From the NCBI GenBank assembly GCA_004555855.1, contig SFJQ01000013.1, positions 1 through 26,170 of the forward strand: DNA of 26,170 nt, in the 5' to 3' direction. Each line of letters starts with the position of its first letter. Positions within the stretch are counted from its first letter, which is position 1. Of the stretch, positions 14,920-23,082 are shown piece by piece. The notes beneath the pieces are model-generated. The model did not search any database. It was given only the letters and a program-made list of their open reading frames with translations, and had not been told where the DNA came from. The position numbers and the translations under genes are program-made. Source of the DNA: [Eubacterium] saphenum. GTDB taxonomy: Bacteria; Bacillota; Clostridia; Oscillospirales; Ruminococcaceae.

Positions 14920-15849
14920 TTAAATCGCCAGAGAATAAATGTAGTCCGCGCCGAAAAGCCGCCCGATGAGGTATTTGTTTGCTGCCGACTCGAACAGAAT
15001 GTGCATTTTCCCGTCAACATAAACAATTCCCTCGGACTGCGGGAGCATCGGCTGTTTTCCGACAAGGTTTGAGCTGTCGAGATAAACAAGCGGGATTTCG
15101 CCGAAACTGCCGATTTTCGCGCTTGAAATATTGTAGGACAACAGCCGCGAACCGTTTATCCTGTCAGACGCCGACAAAAACGCTTTTCCCTCGGCAATCT
15201 CCATTCCCTGCACGCTTCCCGTTATCGAAAAGGCAAACTCGGGCTCGGTTTTTATGCCGAGCGGCTGATTTACGTCAATCGGAAATGCGAAAACCACCGC
15301 GTTGTTCTCATCGCCGGCGGGAGTTTTTAGGTGGTGACTTTCGGCGGTCTGATAGAACACGCCGAACGCGTATTCGCCGACATAAACGTACTTCTCATCG
15401 GCAAAGCAAAACGACGCGCGGCTGTTCGCGGGAAATTTCCCGACAAGAGTTGCCGAGCCGCTCAGAACGTCGTTCAGGCTGAACGCATAAATGCTCTGCT
15501 CACCGGAAATGTACACGAAATCGCCTGCTCTGCAAGCGCCGCCCGCGTGACTTTCAAAATCGCTTCCGTCCGCGTTGTAAAGCGAAACGCTGCGGCTTTC
15601 GTTCTTGCCGATTATCTTAATCTGCGCCGTTTCTCCGAGATAACCGCTCACGAGATAAACCTCGTTTTCGGGCAGAATCTCAAGTCCCTGCGGTACAAAA
15701 CCGCTGTTTAAATCGGGAACCTGAACCACTTTTTCCGCGCGGCTTGCAAAATCGCCCGTCTGAATTGCCGGAATTACGACAATCACGGCGGCTATTATCA
15801 AAAGCACCGCCGCGATTATCAGCAGAATAATTTTAGTTCTTTTTCGCAT
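14920..15849 (-). CDS. Membrane-anchored extracellular protein of unknown function
   Basis: A 309-residue protein with a basic start (MRKRTK) and one strong membrane segment (about residues 7-28), without a lipobox, so it is probably a signal-anchored extracytoplasmic protein. The rest is beta-rich with repeating strands such as GFVPQGLEILPENEVYLVSGY, VYISGEQSIYAFSL, YVYVGEYAFGVFY and IVYVDGKMHILFES, suggesting a beta-propeller-like fold. I cannot name a family. Its ATG overlaps the GXGXG subunit stop by one base, so it is firmly in the glutamate synthase operon, which is odd because the other members are cytoplasmic enzymes. A sensing or binding role at the surface is only a guess. Confidence 0.8.
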   Translation of the reverse strand: MRKRTKIILLIIAAVLLIIAAVIVVIPAIQTGDFASRAEKVVQVPDLNSGFVPQGLEILPENEVYLVSGYLGETAQIKIIGKNESRSVSLYNADGSDFESHAGGACRAGDFVYISGEQSIYAFSLNDVLSGSATLVGKFPANSRASFCFADEKYVYVGEYAFGVFYQTAESHHLKTPAGDENNAVVFAFPIDVNQPLGIKTEPEFAFSITGSVQGMEIAEGKAFLSASDRINGSRLLSYNISSAKIGSFGEIPLVYLDSSNLVGKQPMLPQSEGIVYVDGKMHILFESAANKYLIGRLFGADYIYSLAI

Positions 15850-16568
15850 CAGTTGTTCACATAAAGCTGTTTATAGGGGTTCGCGGAGTTCGGGACAAGC
15901 TTCCAGAACTTTGATTTGAGCAGTTCATCGGTATTGTTCCCGAAGTGCTTGACAAATCTGTCGATATAACGGCGGATTTGCTCCTTTTCCTCAGCGGTTG
16001 CTTCACTGCAGCAAACCTGCGCGGGCAAGCCCGTAGGAGCTTCTTCGCTTCTGATAAACATTTCGCCGCCGTGCATTCCCGTGCCGCAGAAACTCCCGAC
16101 AGGACAACCCTCAACGCCTATTCCAAGCACAACGATAATACCGCCCGCCTGATATTCGCCGAGAAAATCGCCGACCTTGCCGCCGATAACGATAATCGGG
16201 TAAAGCTCCTTGTAGCTCTTCATGTGGATACCCACGCGATAGCCTGCGTTGCCCTTGACGTAGATTTCGCCCGAGCGCATAGCGTAGCCCGTGGTATCGC
16301 CGCAGTTTCCGTGAACGATAATCGCGCCGTCGTTCATCGTGTCGCCGATAGCGTCCTGCGCGTTTCCGTGAACGATGATTTTCGCGCCGTTCAGGTAAGC
16401 TCCGAGCGCGTTTCCGGGAGTACCGGTGATTTTGATTTCCTTGCCGGACATTCCCGCAGCGATATAGCGCTGCCCGAGAACGTTTGCCAGCTCAAATTTT
16501 TCGTCCGCGCTGTCCTTTATCATCTTGTTCAGCTCGTCGTAGCCGAGATTTTTCGCGTCAATCGTCAT
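15849..16568 (-). CDS. Glutamate synthase GXGXG (domain 3) subunit
   Basis: A 239-residue right-handed beta-helix protein equal to the C-terminal domain of GltB. The repeating glycine pattern is clear in GNALGAYLNGAKIIVHGNAQDAIGDTM (split over residues about 52-78) and GNAGYRVGIHM. In full-length glutamate synthase this domain is structural, holding the amidotransferase and FMN domains together. Here it is a separate polypeptide, as in archaea and many Clostridia. A C-terminal extension of about 70 residues contains several cysteines and then helices. The ATG overlaps the previous gene as ATGA. Confidence 0.95.
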   Translation of the reverse strand: MTIDAKNLGYDELNKMIKDSADEKFELANVLGQRYIAAGMSGKEIKITGTPGNALGAYLNGAKIIVHGNAQDAIGDTMNDGAIIVHGNCGDTTGYAMRSGEIYVKGNAGYRVGIHMKSYKELYPIIVIGGKVGDFLGEYQAGGIIVVLGIGVEGCPVGSFCGTGMHGGEMFIRSEEAPTGLPAQVCCSEATAEEKEQIRRYIDRFVKHFGNNTDELLKSKFWKLVPNSANPYKQLYVNN

Positions 16569-17794
16569 CTTATAATTCCTCCCAGCTTCTCCTCGCGGCG
16601 CGCCTTGCCGAACATCATCATCTGCGGCTTGTCTTTGAGCATTTCGATATCGACATCACCCAAATCGATGCGCTCTTTTATCATCGAGGTATAAATTCCC
16701 GCTCTCGCGACGTCGCCCATAAGAATGTAGCCCTTGAGCGTATTCTCGCGGAAAACCAGCTTTTTATATGTATTCTCTGTTTCTGTGACATATTCCTCGC
16801 CGTCATAGCTTCCTGCGCTTATGATGTGCATTCCGAAGAAGCCGATTGCGTTCATCGGGATTGCGTTTACATAGTAGAACTCGCGTCCCGCCATATTTCT
16901 GCCCGCAACCTCGCCCTGCATATAAGCGTTCGGCAAAAGCGCGAGGATTTTCTCGGTATCGGAAGAAGCGTCATAGCTTACCGTGCAGTCGCCCGCCGCG
17001 TAAACGTCGTCAAGCGAGGTTTTCTGCGTCATATCCGTGATAATTCCGCGCTCAACCTTGCCGCCTGCGTCCGAAACAAGCTCGGTGTTCGGACGAACTC
17101 CGACCGCGACTATCAGCATATCAAAGTCAACCTCTTCGCCGTTTTTAAGTTTCGCCTTGTGCTCGGTAAACTCGTCTGCGGAGGTTTTGAGGATAAATTT
17201 CACGCCCTTGCTCTCGATATGCTTCTGCATTTTAAGTCCCGCTCTCTCGTCGAGAATTGACGGCAAAATCCTGTCCGCCATATCCACAACGGTGATGTCG
17301 GTTTTGTAAGCGGAGAGCGCTTCTGCGGCTTTCAGACCGATAAGTCCCGCGCCGATTATCAGCACCTTCATACCCTCGCGGATTTCCGAGCGGATAGCTT
17401 TTACGCTGTCGTAGCTCATAAAGGTGTGGTAATTTGTCTTTTCAAGACCGTTCATCGGCGGAACAAAAGGCTTTGAGCCTGTCGCTACCATAAGTTTATC
17501 GTAGGGAACGGACAGACCGTCGTCGAGAACTACGCACTTTTTCGCGGTATCGATTTTCATAACCTTCTTGCCGAGAATGGTTTCCACGCCGTTTTTCTCG
17601 TAGAAATCAGCGGGACGGTAGTAAATGTTCTTGTCCGAAACCTTTCCCTCGAGCCAGTAAGAGATGAGCGGACGGGAATAGGTGTGGTATTTTTCGTCCG
17701 AGATGACGGTGATTTTGCCCGCGCTGTCAATTTCACGGATACCCGAAATTGTGCCGACAGCCGCCGCGGAATTTCCGATAATAACGTAATTCAT
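16565..17794 (-). CDS. NAD(P)/FAD-dependent oxidoreductase
   Basis: A 409-residue pyridine-nucleotide disulfide oxidoreductase-like flavoprotein. The N-terminal FAD-binding stretch is MNYVIIGNSAAAVGTISGI, the NAD(P)-binding loop is VLIIGAGLIGLKAAEAL (about residues 145-161), and the second FAD contact is DDVYAAGDC (about residues 270-278). No redox-active CxxC pair is seen, so it resembles NADH:rubredoxin/ferredoxin-type reductases rather than a thiol reductase. In this operon it takes the place of the GltD small subunit and probably passes electrons from NAD(P)H to the ferredoxin and FMN subunits. The frame is open upstream to 17914, but the ATG at 17794 with AGAGGTGAG is the evident start. 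Confidence 0.92.
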   Translation of the reverse strand: MNYVIIGNSAAAVGTISGIREIDSAGKITVISDEKYHTYSRPLISYWLEGKVSDKNIYYRPADFYEKNGVETILGKKVMKIDTAKKCVVLDDGLSVPYDKLMVATGSKPFVPPMNGLEKTNYHTFMSYDSVKAIRSEIREGMKVLIIGAGLIGLKAAEALSAYKTDITVVDMADRILPSILDERAGLKMQKHIESKGVKFILKTSADEFTEHKAKLKNGEEVDFDMLIVAVGVRPNTELVSDAGGKVERGIITDMTQKTSLDDVYAAGDCTVSYDASSDTEKILALLPNAYMQGEVAGRNMAGREFYYVNAIPMNAIGFFGMHIISAGSYDGEEYVTETENTYKKLVFRENTLKGYILMGDVARAGIYTSMIKERIDLGDVDIEMLKDKPQMMMFGKARREEKLGGIIR

Positions 17795-17798
17795 CTTC

Positions 17799-18233
17799 TC
17801 ACCTCTCCTCAAACACAATAGCCTTGTTCGGGCAGCCCTGAACGCAGGCGGGTTCGCCGTTGTGGTTTTTGGTGCAGAGGTCGCATTTCTGTATCCTGTG
17901 ACCTTCCTCGTCAATGACGATGCACCCGAACGGACAGCTCAAAACGCAGGTGTAGCAGCCCACGCACTTGTTTTCATCACACACAACCACGCCGTCAACA
18001 ATGGACAGCGCGCCCGCGATACAGCCCTTAACGCAGGGCTTTCCCTCGCAGTGACGGCACTGAACGGCGAAGTTCACTTCACTGCCTTCCTCGACCTTAA
18101 TGCGGGGAACAGGCTTTTTGTCCGAATATTTGAACGCTTTGATAAGGTCCTTGCCGGAATTTGCCGCCGCGCAGTAAAACTCGCACAAGTGGCAGCCAAG
18201 ACACCAATCCTCGTTTACATAAACTTTTTTCAT
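17799..18233 (-). CDS. 4Fe-4S polyferredoxin subunit
   Basis: A 144-residue iron-sulfur protein of the HycB/DmsB type. Four cysteine clusters are visible: CLGCHLCEFYC (from Cys11), CRHCEGKPCVKGC, CVGCYTCVLSCP and CDLCTKNHNGEPACVQGCP, enough for about four [4Fe-4S] centres. No membrane segment or export signal is present, so it works in the cytoplasm as an electron wire, most likely between the FAD protein and the FMN subunit of glutamate synthase. AAGGAGG precedes the ATG at 18233; the stop is four bases from the next gene. Confidence 0.95.
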   Translation of the reverse strand: MKKVYVNEDWCLGCHLCEFYCAAANSGKDLIKAFKYSDKKPVPRIKVEEGSEVNFAVQCRHCEGKPCVKGCIAGALSIVDGVVVCDENKCVGCYTCVLSCPFGCIVIDEEGHRIQKCDLCTKNHNGEPACVQGCPNKAIVFEER

Positions 18234-18245
18234 TTCAAGCCCTCC

Positions 18246-19751
18246 TTATTCGCCCGCGTGCATTATGCCGAGAATGTCAAGCTCTTTCTGATTAAGCCCG
18301 ATGCCGCGCAGCATAAGTCTGTTTCCGCGGAGAGCCTCGATGGAGTTTATGCCCATACCGCCCATAATTTCCTTGATTTCGTGATTCCAAGCCGTGACGA
18401 GATTTATCAGGCGCTGGGCTGCGATATCGGGGTTGAGGCGTTTTACGAGGTCAGCGCGCTGTGTTGCGATACCCCAGTTGCACTTGCCGGTATTACAGCT
18501 TCTGCACAGATGACAGCCCATCGCCATCAGCGCCGATGTCGCGATATAAACGGCGTCTGCGCCGAGCGCGATTGCCTTTACGACATCGGCAGCCGAGCGC
18601 ATCGAACCCGCCGCAACTATCGAGACATCGTTTCTGATGCCCTCGTCGCGAAGTCTTGAGTCAACGCTTGCGAGCGCGAGTTCAATCGGAATACCAACGT
18701 TGTCGCGGATTCTCGTCGGAGCGGCACCCGTACCGCCGCGGAAACCGTCAATTGCGATTATATCCGCGCCCGAGCGAGCGATACCCGAAGCGATTGCCGC
18801 AACGTTGTGAACAGCCGCGATTTTAACGATAATCGGCTTTTCGCCGCCCGTCGCCTCTTTAAGCGAGTTTACAAGCTGGCGCAAGTCCTCGATTGAGTAG
18901 ATATCGTGGTGAGGAGCGGGGGAAATTGCGTCCGCGCCCATCGGAATCATACGGGTACGCGAGATTTCCTCGTTTACCTTCATTCCGGGGAGGTGACCGC
19001 CGATACCGGGCTTTGCGCCCTGTCCCATCTTGATTTCAACGGCAGCGCCCGCGTCAAGATAACCCTTGAACACGCCGAAACGTCCCGAAGCTACCTGAAC
19101 GATTGTGTTTTTGCCGTACTGATAGAAATCGCGGTGCAGACCGCCCTCGCCTGTATTATAATATGTACCGAGCGCGGTTGCGGCTCTTGCAAGGGATTCG
19201 TGAGCGTTCTTGCTTATCGAACCGAATGACATCGCCGAGAACATAATTGGCACGTCCAGCTCAAGGTACGGCGTTTTTTCAAAATGCGCTTTTCCGTCCT
19301 TGTCGTAGGAGATTTTCTGCGACTTTTTGCCGAGGAACGTTTTGGTTTCCATCGGCTCGCGCAGCGGGTCAATCGGGGGATTTGTAACCTGCGAAGCATT
19401 CAGCAAAATTTTGTCCCAGTAAACGGGGAAATCCTGCGGGTTGCCCATAGCCGAGAGCAGAACGCCGCCGCTTCCCGCCTGCTTGTAGACCTCGTCCATA
19501 AGCTGCATGCTCCAGTTTCCGTTCGGACGGAATTGGTTCTCGTTCGGACGGATTTTGAGCGCGTTTGTCGGGCAAAGGCACACGCAGCGCTGGCAATCCA
19601 CGCAGTTTTGCTCGTTTGCAATCATCTTGTCCAAATCCGCGTCATATTTATGAACCTCGTTCGCGCACTGCCTTTCGCACACGCGGCACTTTATGCAGCG
19701 GTCGGGGTTTCTGATAACCTCAAAAAGAGGATTGTTATAATTTACAGCCAC
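18246..19751 (-). CDS. Glutamate synthase FMN/Fe-S subunit (archaeal type)
   Basis: A 501-residue catalytic subunit that reduces the 2-iminoglutarate formed from 2-oxoglutarate and ammonia to glutamate. Residues 19-29 and 50-60 hold two 4Fe-4S motifs of the CxxCxxCxxxC type, an N-terminal ferredoxin domain missing in proteobacterial GltB. The FMN barrel includes MFSAMSFGSISKNAHESLA, KMGQGAKPGIGGHLPG, AIDGFRGGTGAAPTRIRDN and the cysteine cluster CHLCRSCNTGKCNWGIA, which corresponds to the 3Fe-4S site. The start is a GTG at 19751, immediately after the TAA of the amidotransferase gene, with AAAGGGTGG upstream. Confidence 0.96.
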   Translation of the reverse strand: MAVNYNNPLFEVIRNPDRCIKCRVCERQCANEVHKYDADLDKMIANEQNCVDCQRCVCLCPTNALKIRPNENQFRPNGNWSMQLMDEVYKQAGSGGVLLSAMGNPQDFPVYWDKILLNASQVTNPPIDPLREPMETKTFLGKKSQKISYDKDGKAHFEKTPYLELDVPIMFSAMSFGSISKNAHESLARAATALGTYYNTGEGGLHRDFYQYGKNTIVQVASGRFGVFKGYLDAGAAVEIKMGQGAKPGIGGHLPGMKVNEEISRTRMIPMGADAISPAPHHDIYSIEDLRQLVNSLKEATGGEKPIIVKIAAVHNVAAIASGIARSGADIIAIDGFRGGTGAAPTRIRDNVGIPIELALASVDSRLRDEGIRNDVSIVAAGSMRSAADVVKAIALGADAVYIATSALMAMGCHLCRSCNTGKCNWGIATQRADLVKRLNPDIAAQRLINLVTAWNHEIKEIMGGMGINSIEALRGNRLMLRGIGLNQKELDILGIMHAGE

Positions 19752-20867
19752 TTATTTTCCCACCCTTTCCGCGCAATTTTCGTAAAGCTCCGCGATAATC
19801 GGCTCGCCGCCGCGCGGGCTCCAGATTCTGTCCACATCGGGACACATTGTTCTAATCGAGCACTCCTCGGAGGAGATGTAAATTGTGTCGTCCTTCTCCG
19901 CGGCAACCATCGAGCGCAGCTTCAGTCTGTCGTTGAGCGCCATTATGCCGTTTGTGTAGCCGAGAATTATCGAGAACGGACCTGTAATCAACAGGCTTGA
20001 GTAAACATTTCTGAAATGCTTGATTTTCTCGGTTTCCTCGGGTGAAAACTTTCCGCTTTCGATTTCGCTCCAGAACGGTGACGCGATAACTTTCGCCACG
20101 TCCTCGAGCGGCATTTCAAGCCGTCTGTGAAGATAATCCACAATATATGTAATAACTTCCGTATCCGTGAGCAGGTTGCACTTGTAGCCGAACATTTCGA
20201 TAAAGCGCCTGTTCGCGTCGTAGGAGGAAATTTCGCCGTTGTGAACGATTGTGTAATCGAGCAGCGAGAACGGGTGCGCGCCGCCCCACCAGCCGGGAGT
20301 GTTTGTCGGATAACGTCCGTGAACCGTCCAAGCCCAGCCGCTGTATTCTTCAAGTCTGTAAAAATCGCCGACGTCCTCGGGATAGCCGACTGCCTTGAAA
20401 ACGCCCATATTTTTGCCGCTCGAGAATACATACGCGCCGTCAATCTGGTCGTTTATCTTAATAACGCAGCGCGCGACAAAGGTTCTCTCGTCGAGCTGGC
20501 TGTCCTGCAATTTTGTGGGCAGGGGATTTACGAAATAGCGCCAGATAAGCGGCTCATCGGTAATTCTCGGATTTTTTCTGATGGGTATTCTTGACAGGTT
20601 CACCACGTCAAAATGCCGGTCAAGAAACGCCTCGGTACGCACTCTCGCCTCGCTTGAATCGTAGAAAACGTGAAAAGCGTACTGGTCGCGGTATTCGGGA
20701 TAGATGCCGTAGCCCGCAAAACCGCCGCCCAAGCCGTTTGAGCGCTCGTGCATACAGGCAATTGAATTAACGATAACGCTGCCGTCCGTGCGTCTGCCGC
20801 TTCTGTTTATGAAACCCGAAATGGCGCAGCCTGCGGGAATCCTCGTTTCTCCCTCTCGTTGTAACAT
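19752..20867 (-). CDS. Class II glutamine amidotransferase subunit of glutamate synthase
   Basis: A 371-residue Ntn-type glutaminase domain that releases ammonia from glutamine. The predicted nucleophile is Cys14 in IPAGCAISGFINRSG, which implies removal of a 13-residue propeptide to expose it, as in full-length GltB. The motif HGRYPTNTPGWWGGAHPFS and the oxyanion-hole segment VHNGEISSYDANRR are intact, and the LLTDTEVITYIVDYL stretch completes the family pattern. The frame stays open to 20957, but that position coincides with the predicted transcription start; the ATG at 20867 with AAGGAG seven bases upstream is chosen. First gene of the seven-gene nitrogen operon. Confidence 0.95.
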   Translation of the reverse strand: MLQREGETRIPAGCAISGFINRSGRRTDGSVIVNSIACMHERSNGLGGGFAGYGIYPEYRDQYAFHVFYDSSEARVRTEAFLDRHFDVVNLSRIPIRKNPRITDEPLIWRYFVNPLPTKLQDSQLDERTFVARCVIKINDQIDGAYVFSSGKNMGVFKAVGYPEDVGDFYRLEEYSGWAWTVHGRYPTNTPGWWGGAHPFSLLDYTIVHNGEISSYDANRRFIEMFGYKCNLLTDTEVITYIVDYLHRRLEMPLEDVAKVIASPFWSEIESGKFSPEETEKIKHFRNVYSSLLITGPFSIILGYTNGIMALNDRLKLRSMVAAEKDDTIYISSEECSIRTMCPDVDRIWSPRGGEPIIAELYENCAERVGK

Positions 20868-20886
20868 ATCCTCACTCCTTGAATAC

Positions 20887-20957
20887 GGCGGAAAATCCGC
20901 CAAATAAAACAAATCCGCACATTTTGTCGGAATTTTTTGCATTGCGTGCCGAAGCAC
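20887..20957 (-). promoter_or_regulatory. Structured leader of the glutamate synthase operon
   Basis: The roughly 90-base leader can form a UUCG-capped hairpin at its very 5' end (20946-20957), then an interrupted hairpin (20914-20931) followed by the T-rich run TTTGTTTTATTT, then a 6-bp hairpin (20887-20901) just before the Shine-Dalgarno sequence. The arms of the second and third hairpins share TCCG and GCGGA words, so they could exchange partners. This resembles an attenuator. The hexaloops with A1 and G4 expected of known ANTAR targets are not seen. Confidence 0.45.
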
Positions 20958-20963
20958 ATCATC

Positions 20964-20992
20964 ATTATATCATTTTTTTTGCAGCTTGTCAA
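20964..20992 (-). promoter_or_regulatory. Perfect consensus promoter of the glutamate synthase operon
   Basis: Minus strand TTGACA (20987-20992), 17-bp spacer and TATAAT (20964-20969), with extended TGA before the -10. Transcription should begin near 20957. Confidence 0.92.
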
Positions 20993-21134
20993 GCACTTTT
21001 TGCAAGAATTAAAAATAAAACTTTCATTTTTGCGTTATTTTGCTCTCGCATTTCCATTAATTTGCACAACAGAAACGCCGACAAACCCGATAACACCCGC
21101 AAATTTTTCCGCTGAAAGGGAAATTTAGCTTTTG

Positions 21135-21152
21135 TGCAAGAAATTTCTTGCA
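21135..21152. promoter_or_regulatory. 18-bp perfect palindrome, candidate operator
   Basis: TGCAAGAAATTTCTTGCA is a perfect inverted repeat in the gene-free region between the divergent glt and gat promoters (20993-21209). A half-site TGCAAGAA recurs at 21001-21008, just upstream of the glt -35 box. The palindrome lies 57 bases before the gat -35 box. Apart from these words and an imperfect AAATTT-flanked inverted repeat near 21101-21126, I see nothing else in this AT-rich stretch. Confidence 0.5.
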
Positions 21153-21209
21153 AACATTCAAATGATTTTTGTCATTTCACCCAAAAATCCCAAAATTATC
21201 AAATACACC

Positions 21210-21238
21210 TTGAAAAATGTGCGAAAATAGGATATAAT
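21210..21238 (+). promoter_or_regulatory. Sigma-A promoter of the gatCAB operon
   Basis: TTGAAA (21210-21215), a 17-bp spacer and TATAAT (21233-21238). It leaves a leader of about 80 bases before gatC; no T-box or riboswitch was recognised there. Confidence 0.85.
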
Positions 21239-21326
21239 ATAAAATGTATGGTTATTTCTGAATATTCGGGTGAATGATTTGCGTGAAAATTTTTCACCTG
21301 TTCACGAAAAAGAAAGGACTGATTTT

Positions 21327-21611
21327 ATGGCAGTTGATATGAAAACCATAGAGCATCTCTGTGGGCTGTCCAAGCTCTCTTATGATGAAGAGGGAATGGA
21401 GAAGGTTATGGGCGAAATGAGCAGCATCATCGACCTTATGGACGAAATCAAGAGCTTTGACCTCGAATACGACGACACCAAGGACGGCAACGAAATCCGC
21501 TTTGCCGACACCCGCGAGGACGTTCCCGAGGAGTCGTTCCCGACGGAAAAGCTGCTTGCGAATGCCGAGAACACGGACGGCTGTTACGTTGTACCGAAGG
21601 TTGTTGAATAA
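21327..21611 (+). CDS. gatC: Aspartyl/glutamyl-tRNA amidotransferase subunit C
   Basis: A 94-residue GatC that wraps around GatA and GatB to stabilise the complex. It begins MAVDMKTIEHLCGLSKLSYDEE and continues with the helical IIDLMDEIKSFDLE, then an acidic extended region containing IRFADTREDVPEESFP, matching the family pattern (the usual LREDxP). The open frame reaches 21270, but the ATG at 21327, with AAAGGA upstream, gives the family length. It starts the operon and is 10 bases from gatA. Confidence 0.94.
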   Translation: MAVDMKTIEHLCGLSKLSYDEEGMEKVMGEMSSIIDLMDEIKSFDLEYDDTKDGNEIRFADTREDVPEESFPTEKLLANAENTDGCYVVPKVVE

Positions 21612-21621
21612 GGAGAAAAAT

Positions 21622-23070
21622 ATGGATTTGACAAGAGCAAAAATCCGCGATTTACGCAGCGCGCTCGATGAAAAGAAAATCAGCGCCGCCGAGCTTTGCG
21701 GAGAATATCTCAAACGAATTGAGGAGCAGGACAAAAATCTGCTCAGCTACATTACCGTAACCAAGGAAAAAGCGCTTTCCGACGCTCAAAACGCGCAGAA
21801 GCTGATTGACGCGGGAAAAGCGACCGCTTTGACGGGAATACCGCTTGCGATTAAGGACAACATCTGTACGGACGGCGTGAAAACCACATGTTCCAGCAGA
21901 ATGCTCGAGAATTTTATCCCGCCATACAACGCGACCGTTATCGAGAAGCTGAACGCCGAGGGGTACGTTTTGCTAGGAAAGGCTTCGATGGACGAGTTCG
22001 CGATGGGCGGTTCAACCCAGACCTCCGCGTTCGCCAAAACCAGAAATCCCTACGATTTGGAGCGCGTTCCGGGCGGCAGCTCGGGCGGGTCTGCGGCGGC
22101 AGTTGCGGCTTCTCTGGCACCGGCGGCGCTCGGCTCGGATACCGGCGGCTCAATCCGTCAGCCCTCGTCTTTTTGCGGAGTTACGGGCATAAAGCCGACC
22201 TACGGCAGAGTTTCGCGCTATGGCTTGGTTGCGTTTGCAAGCTCGCTTGACCAAATCGGTCCGATTGCAAACGACGCGCACGACTGTGCAATTCTCCTCA
22301 ACTCAATCTGCGGTTACGACCGTCACGACGCGACATCTGCGCGTGTAGGAACGCCCGATTTTACCGAAAAGCTCGGACAGCCTATTTCGGGTATGAAAAT
22401 CGCGCTTCCGAAGGAATTTTACTCGGACGCAATCGACGACTGCGTGAAGAAAGCGGTTATGGACGCGGCGCACGAGCTGGAAAAGCAGGGCGCAATTCTC
22501 GTTGACTGCTCGATGCCGGGACTGAAATACGCAATTCCCGCGTATTATCTGATAGCCTGCGCCGAGGCTGCTTCAAACCTCTCGCGCTTTGACGGCATTA
22601 AGTACGGCTTCCGCGGCGAGGGAAGAACCTTCGGCGAGCTGATTATCGACAGCCGCAACAAGGGCTTCGGCGAGGAAGTAAAGCGCCGTATTCTCCTCGG
22701 AAACTACGCGCTTTCGAGCGGATATTATGACGCGTATTACAAGAAGGCGCTCGCGCTTAAGCAGGAGATTATCAAGGAGTACAGCGAGATTTTCGAGCAG
22801 TGTGATGTAATTCTCACGCCGACCGCGCCGACTCCCGCATATAAAATAGGTGCTCAGGACAACGACCCCGTAAAGATGTACACGGCGGATATCTGCACGG
22901 TTACGGTAAACATCGCGGGACTTCCGGGCATTTCGACAACGTGCGGTTACACGGAAAACGGCTTGCCTGTCGGAATGTCGGTTATCGGAAAACGCTTTGA
23001 CGAGCAGACGATTTTACAGTGCGCGAACGCTTTTGAGCAGGGCTTTTCGCCTGTCGCGCCGAAATTTTGA
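21622..23070 (+). CDS. gatA: Aspartyl/glutamyl-tRNA amidotransferase subunit A
   Basis: A 482-residue amidase-signature enzyme that hydrolyses glutamine and sends ammonia to GatB. The Ser-cisSer-Lys triad is visible: Lys in GIPLAIKDNICTDG, the cis-Ser in VPGGSSGGSAAAVAA and the nucleophilic Ser in GSDTGGSIRQPSSFCG. Length is normal. The start at 21622 with AAGGAG is chosen over a longer open frame that overlaps gatC and has no family similarity in its extension. Together with gatC and gatB it forms the complex that turns Glu-tRNA(Gln) and/or Asp-tRNA(Asn) into the amidated form, needed when GlnRS or AsnRS is absent. Confidence 0.97.
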   Translation: MDLTRAKIRDLRSALDEKKISAAELCGEYLKRIEEQDKNLLSYITVTKEKALSDAQNAQKLIDAGKATALTGIPLAIKDNICTDGVKTTCSSRMLENFIPPYNATVIEKLNAEGYVLLGKASMDEFAMGGSTQTSAFAKTRNPYDLERVPGGSSGGSAAAVAASLAPAALGSDTGGSIRQPSSFCGVTGIKPTYGRVSRYGLVAFASSLDQIGPIANDAHDCAILLNSICGYDRHDATSARVGTPDFTEKLGQPISGMKIALPKEFYSDAIDDCVKKAVMDAAHELEKQGAILVDCSMPGLKYAIPAYYLIACAEAASNLSRFDGIKYGFRGEGRTFGELIIDSRNKGFGEEVKRRILLGNYALSSGYYDAYYKKALALKQEIIKEYSEIFEQCDVILTPTAPTPAYKIGAQDNDPVKMYTADICTVTVNIAGLPGISTTCGYTENGLPVGMSVIGKRFDEQTILQCANAFEQGFSPVAPKF

Positions 23071-23082
23071 GGAGGTGGAGAA

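Noticed and set aside
15945..16694. Plus-strand frame of 249 codons opposite the GXGXG subunit
   Set aside because: It is a shadow of the GXGXG gene, overlapping it for almost its whole length; the minus-strand product is clearly recognisable.
20868..20957. N-terminal extension of the glutamine amidotransferase from a GTG at 20957
   Set aside because: That codon lies at the predicted transcription start and has no ribosome binding site; the ATG at 20867 has AAGGAG and the correct distance to the catalytic cysteine.
20887..20957. Classical ANTAR dual-hairpin target in the glt leader
   Set aside because: The loops visible are UUCG, AAA and TTT, not the six-base loops with A at position 1 and G at position 4.
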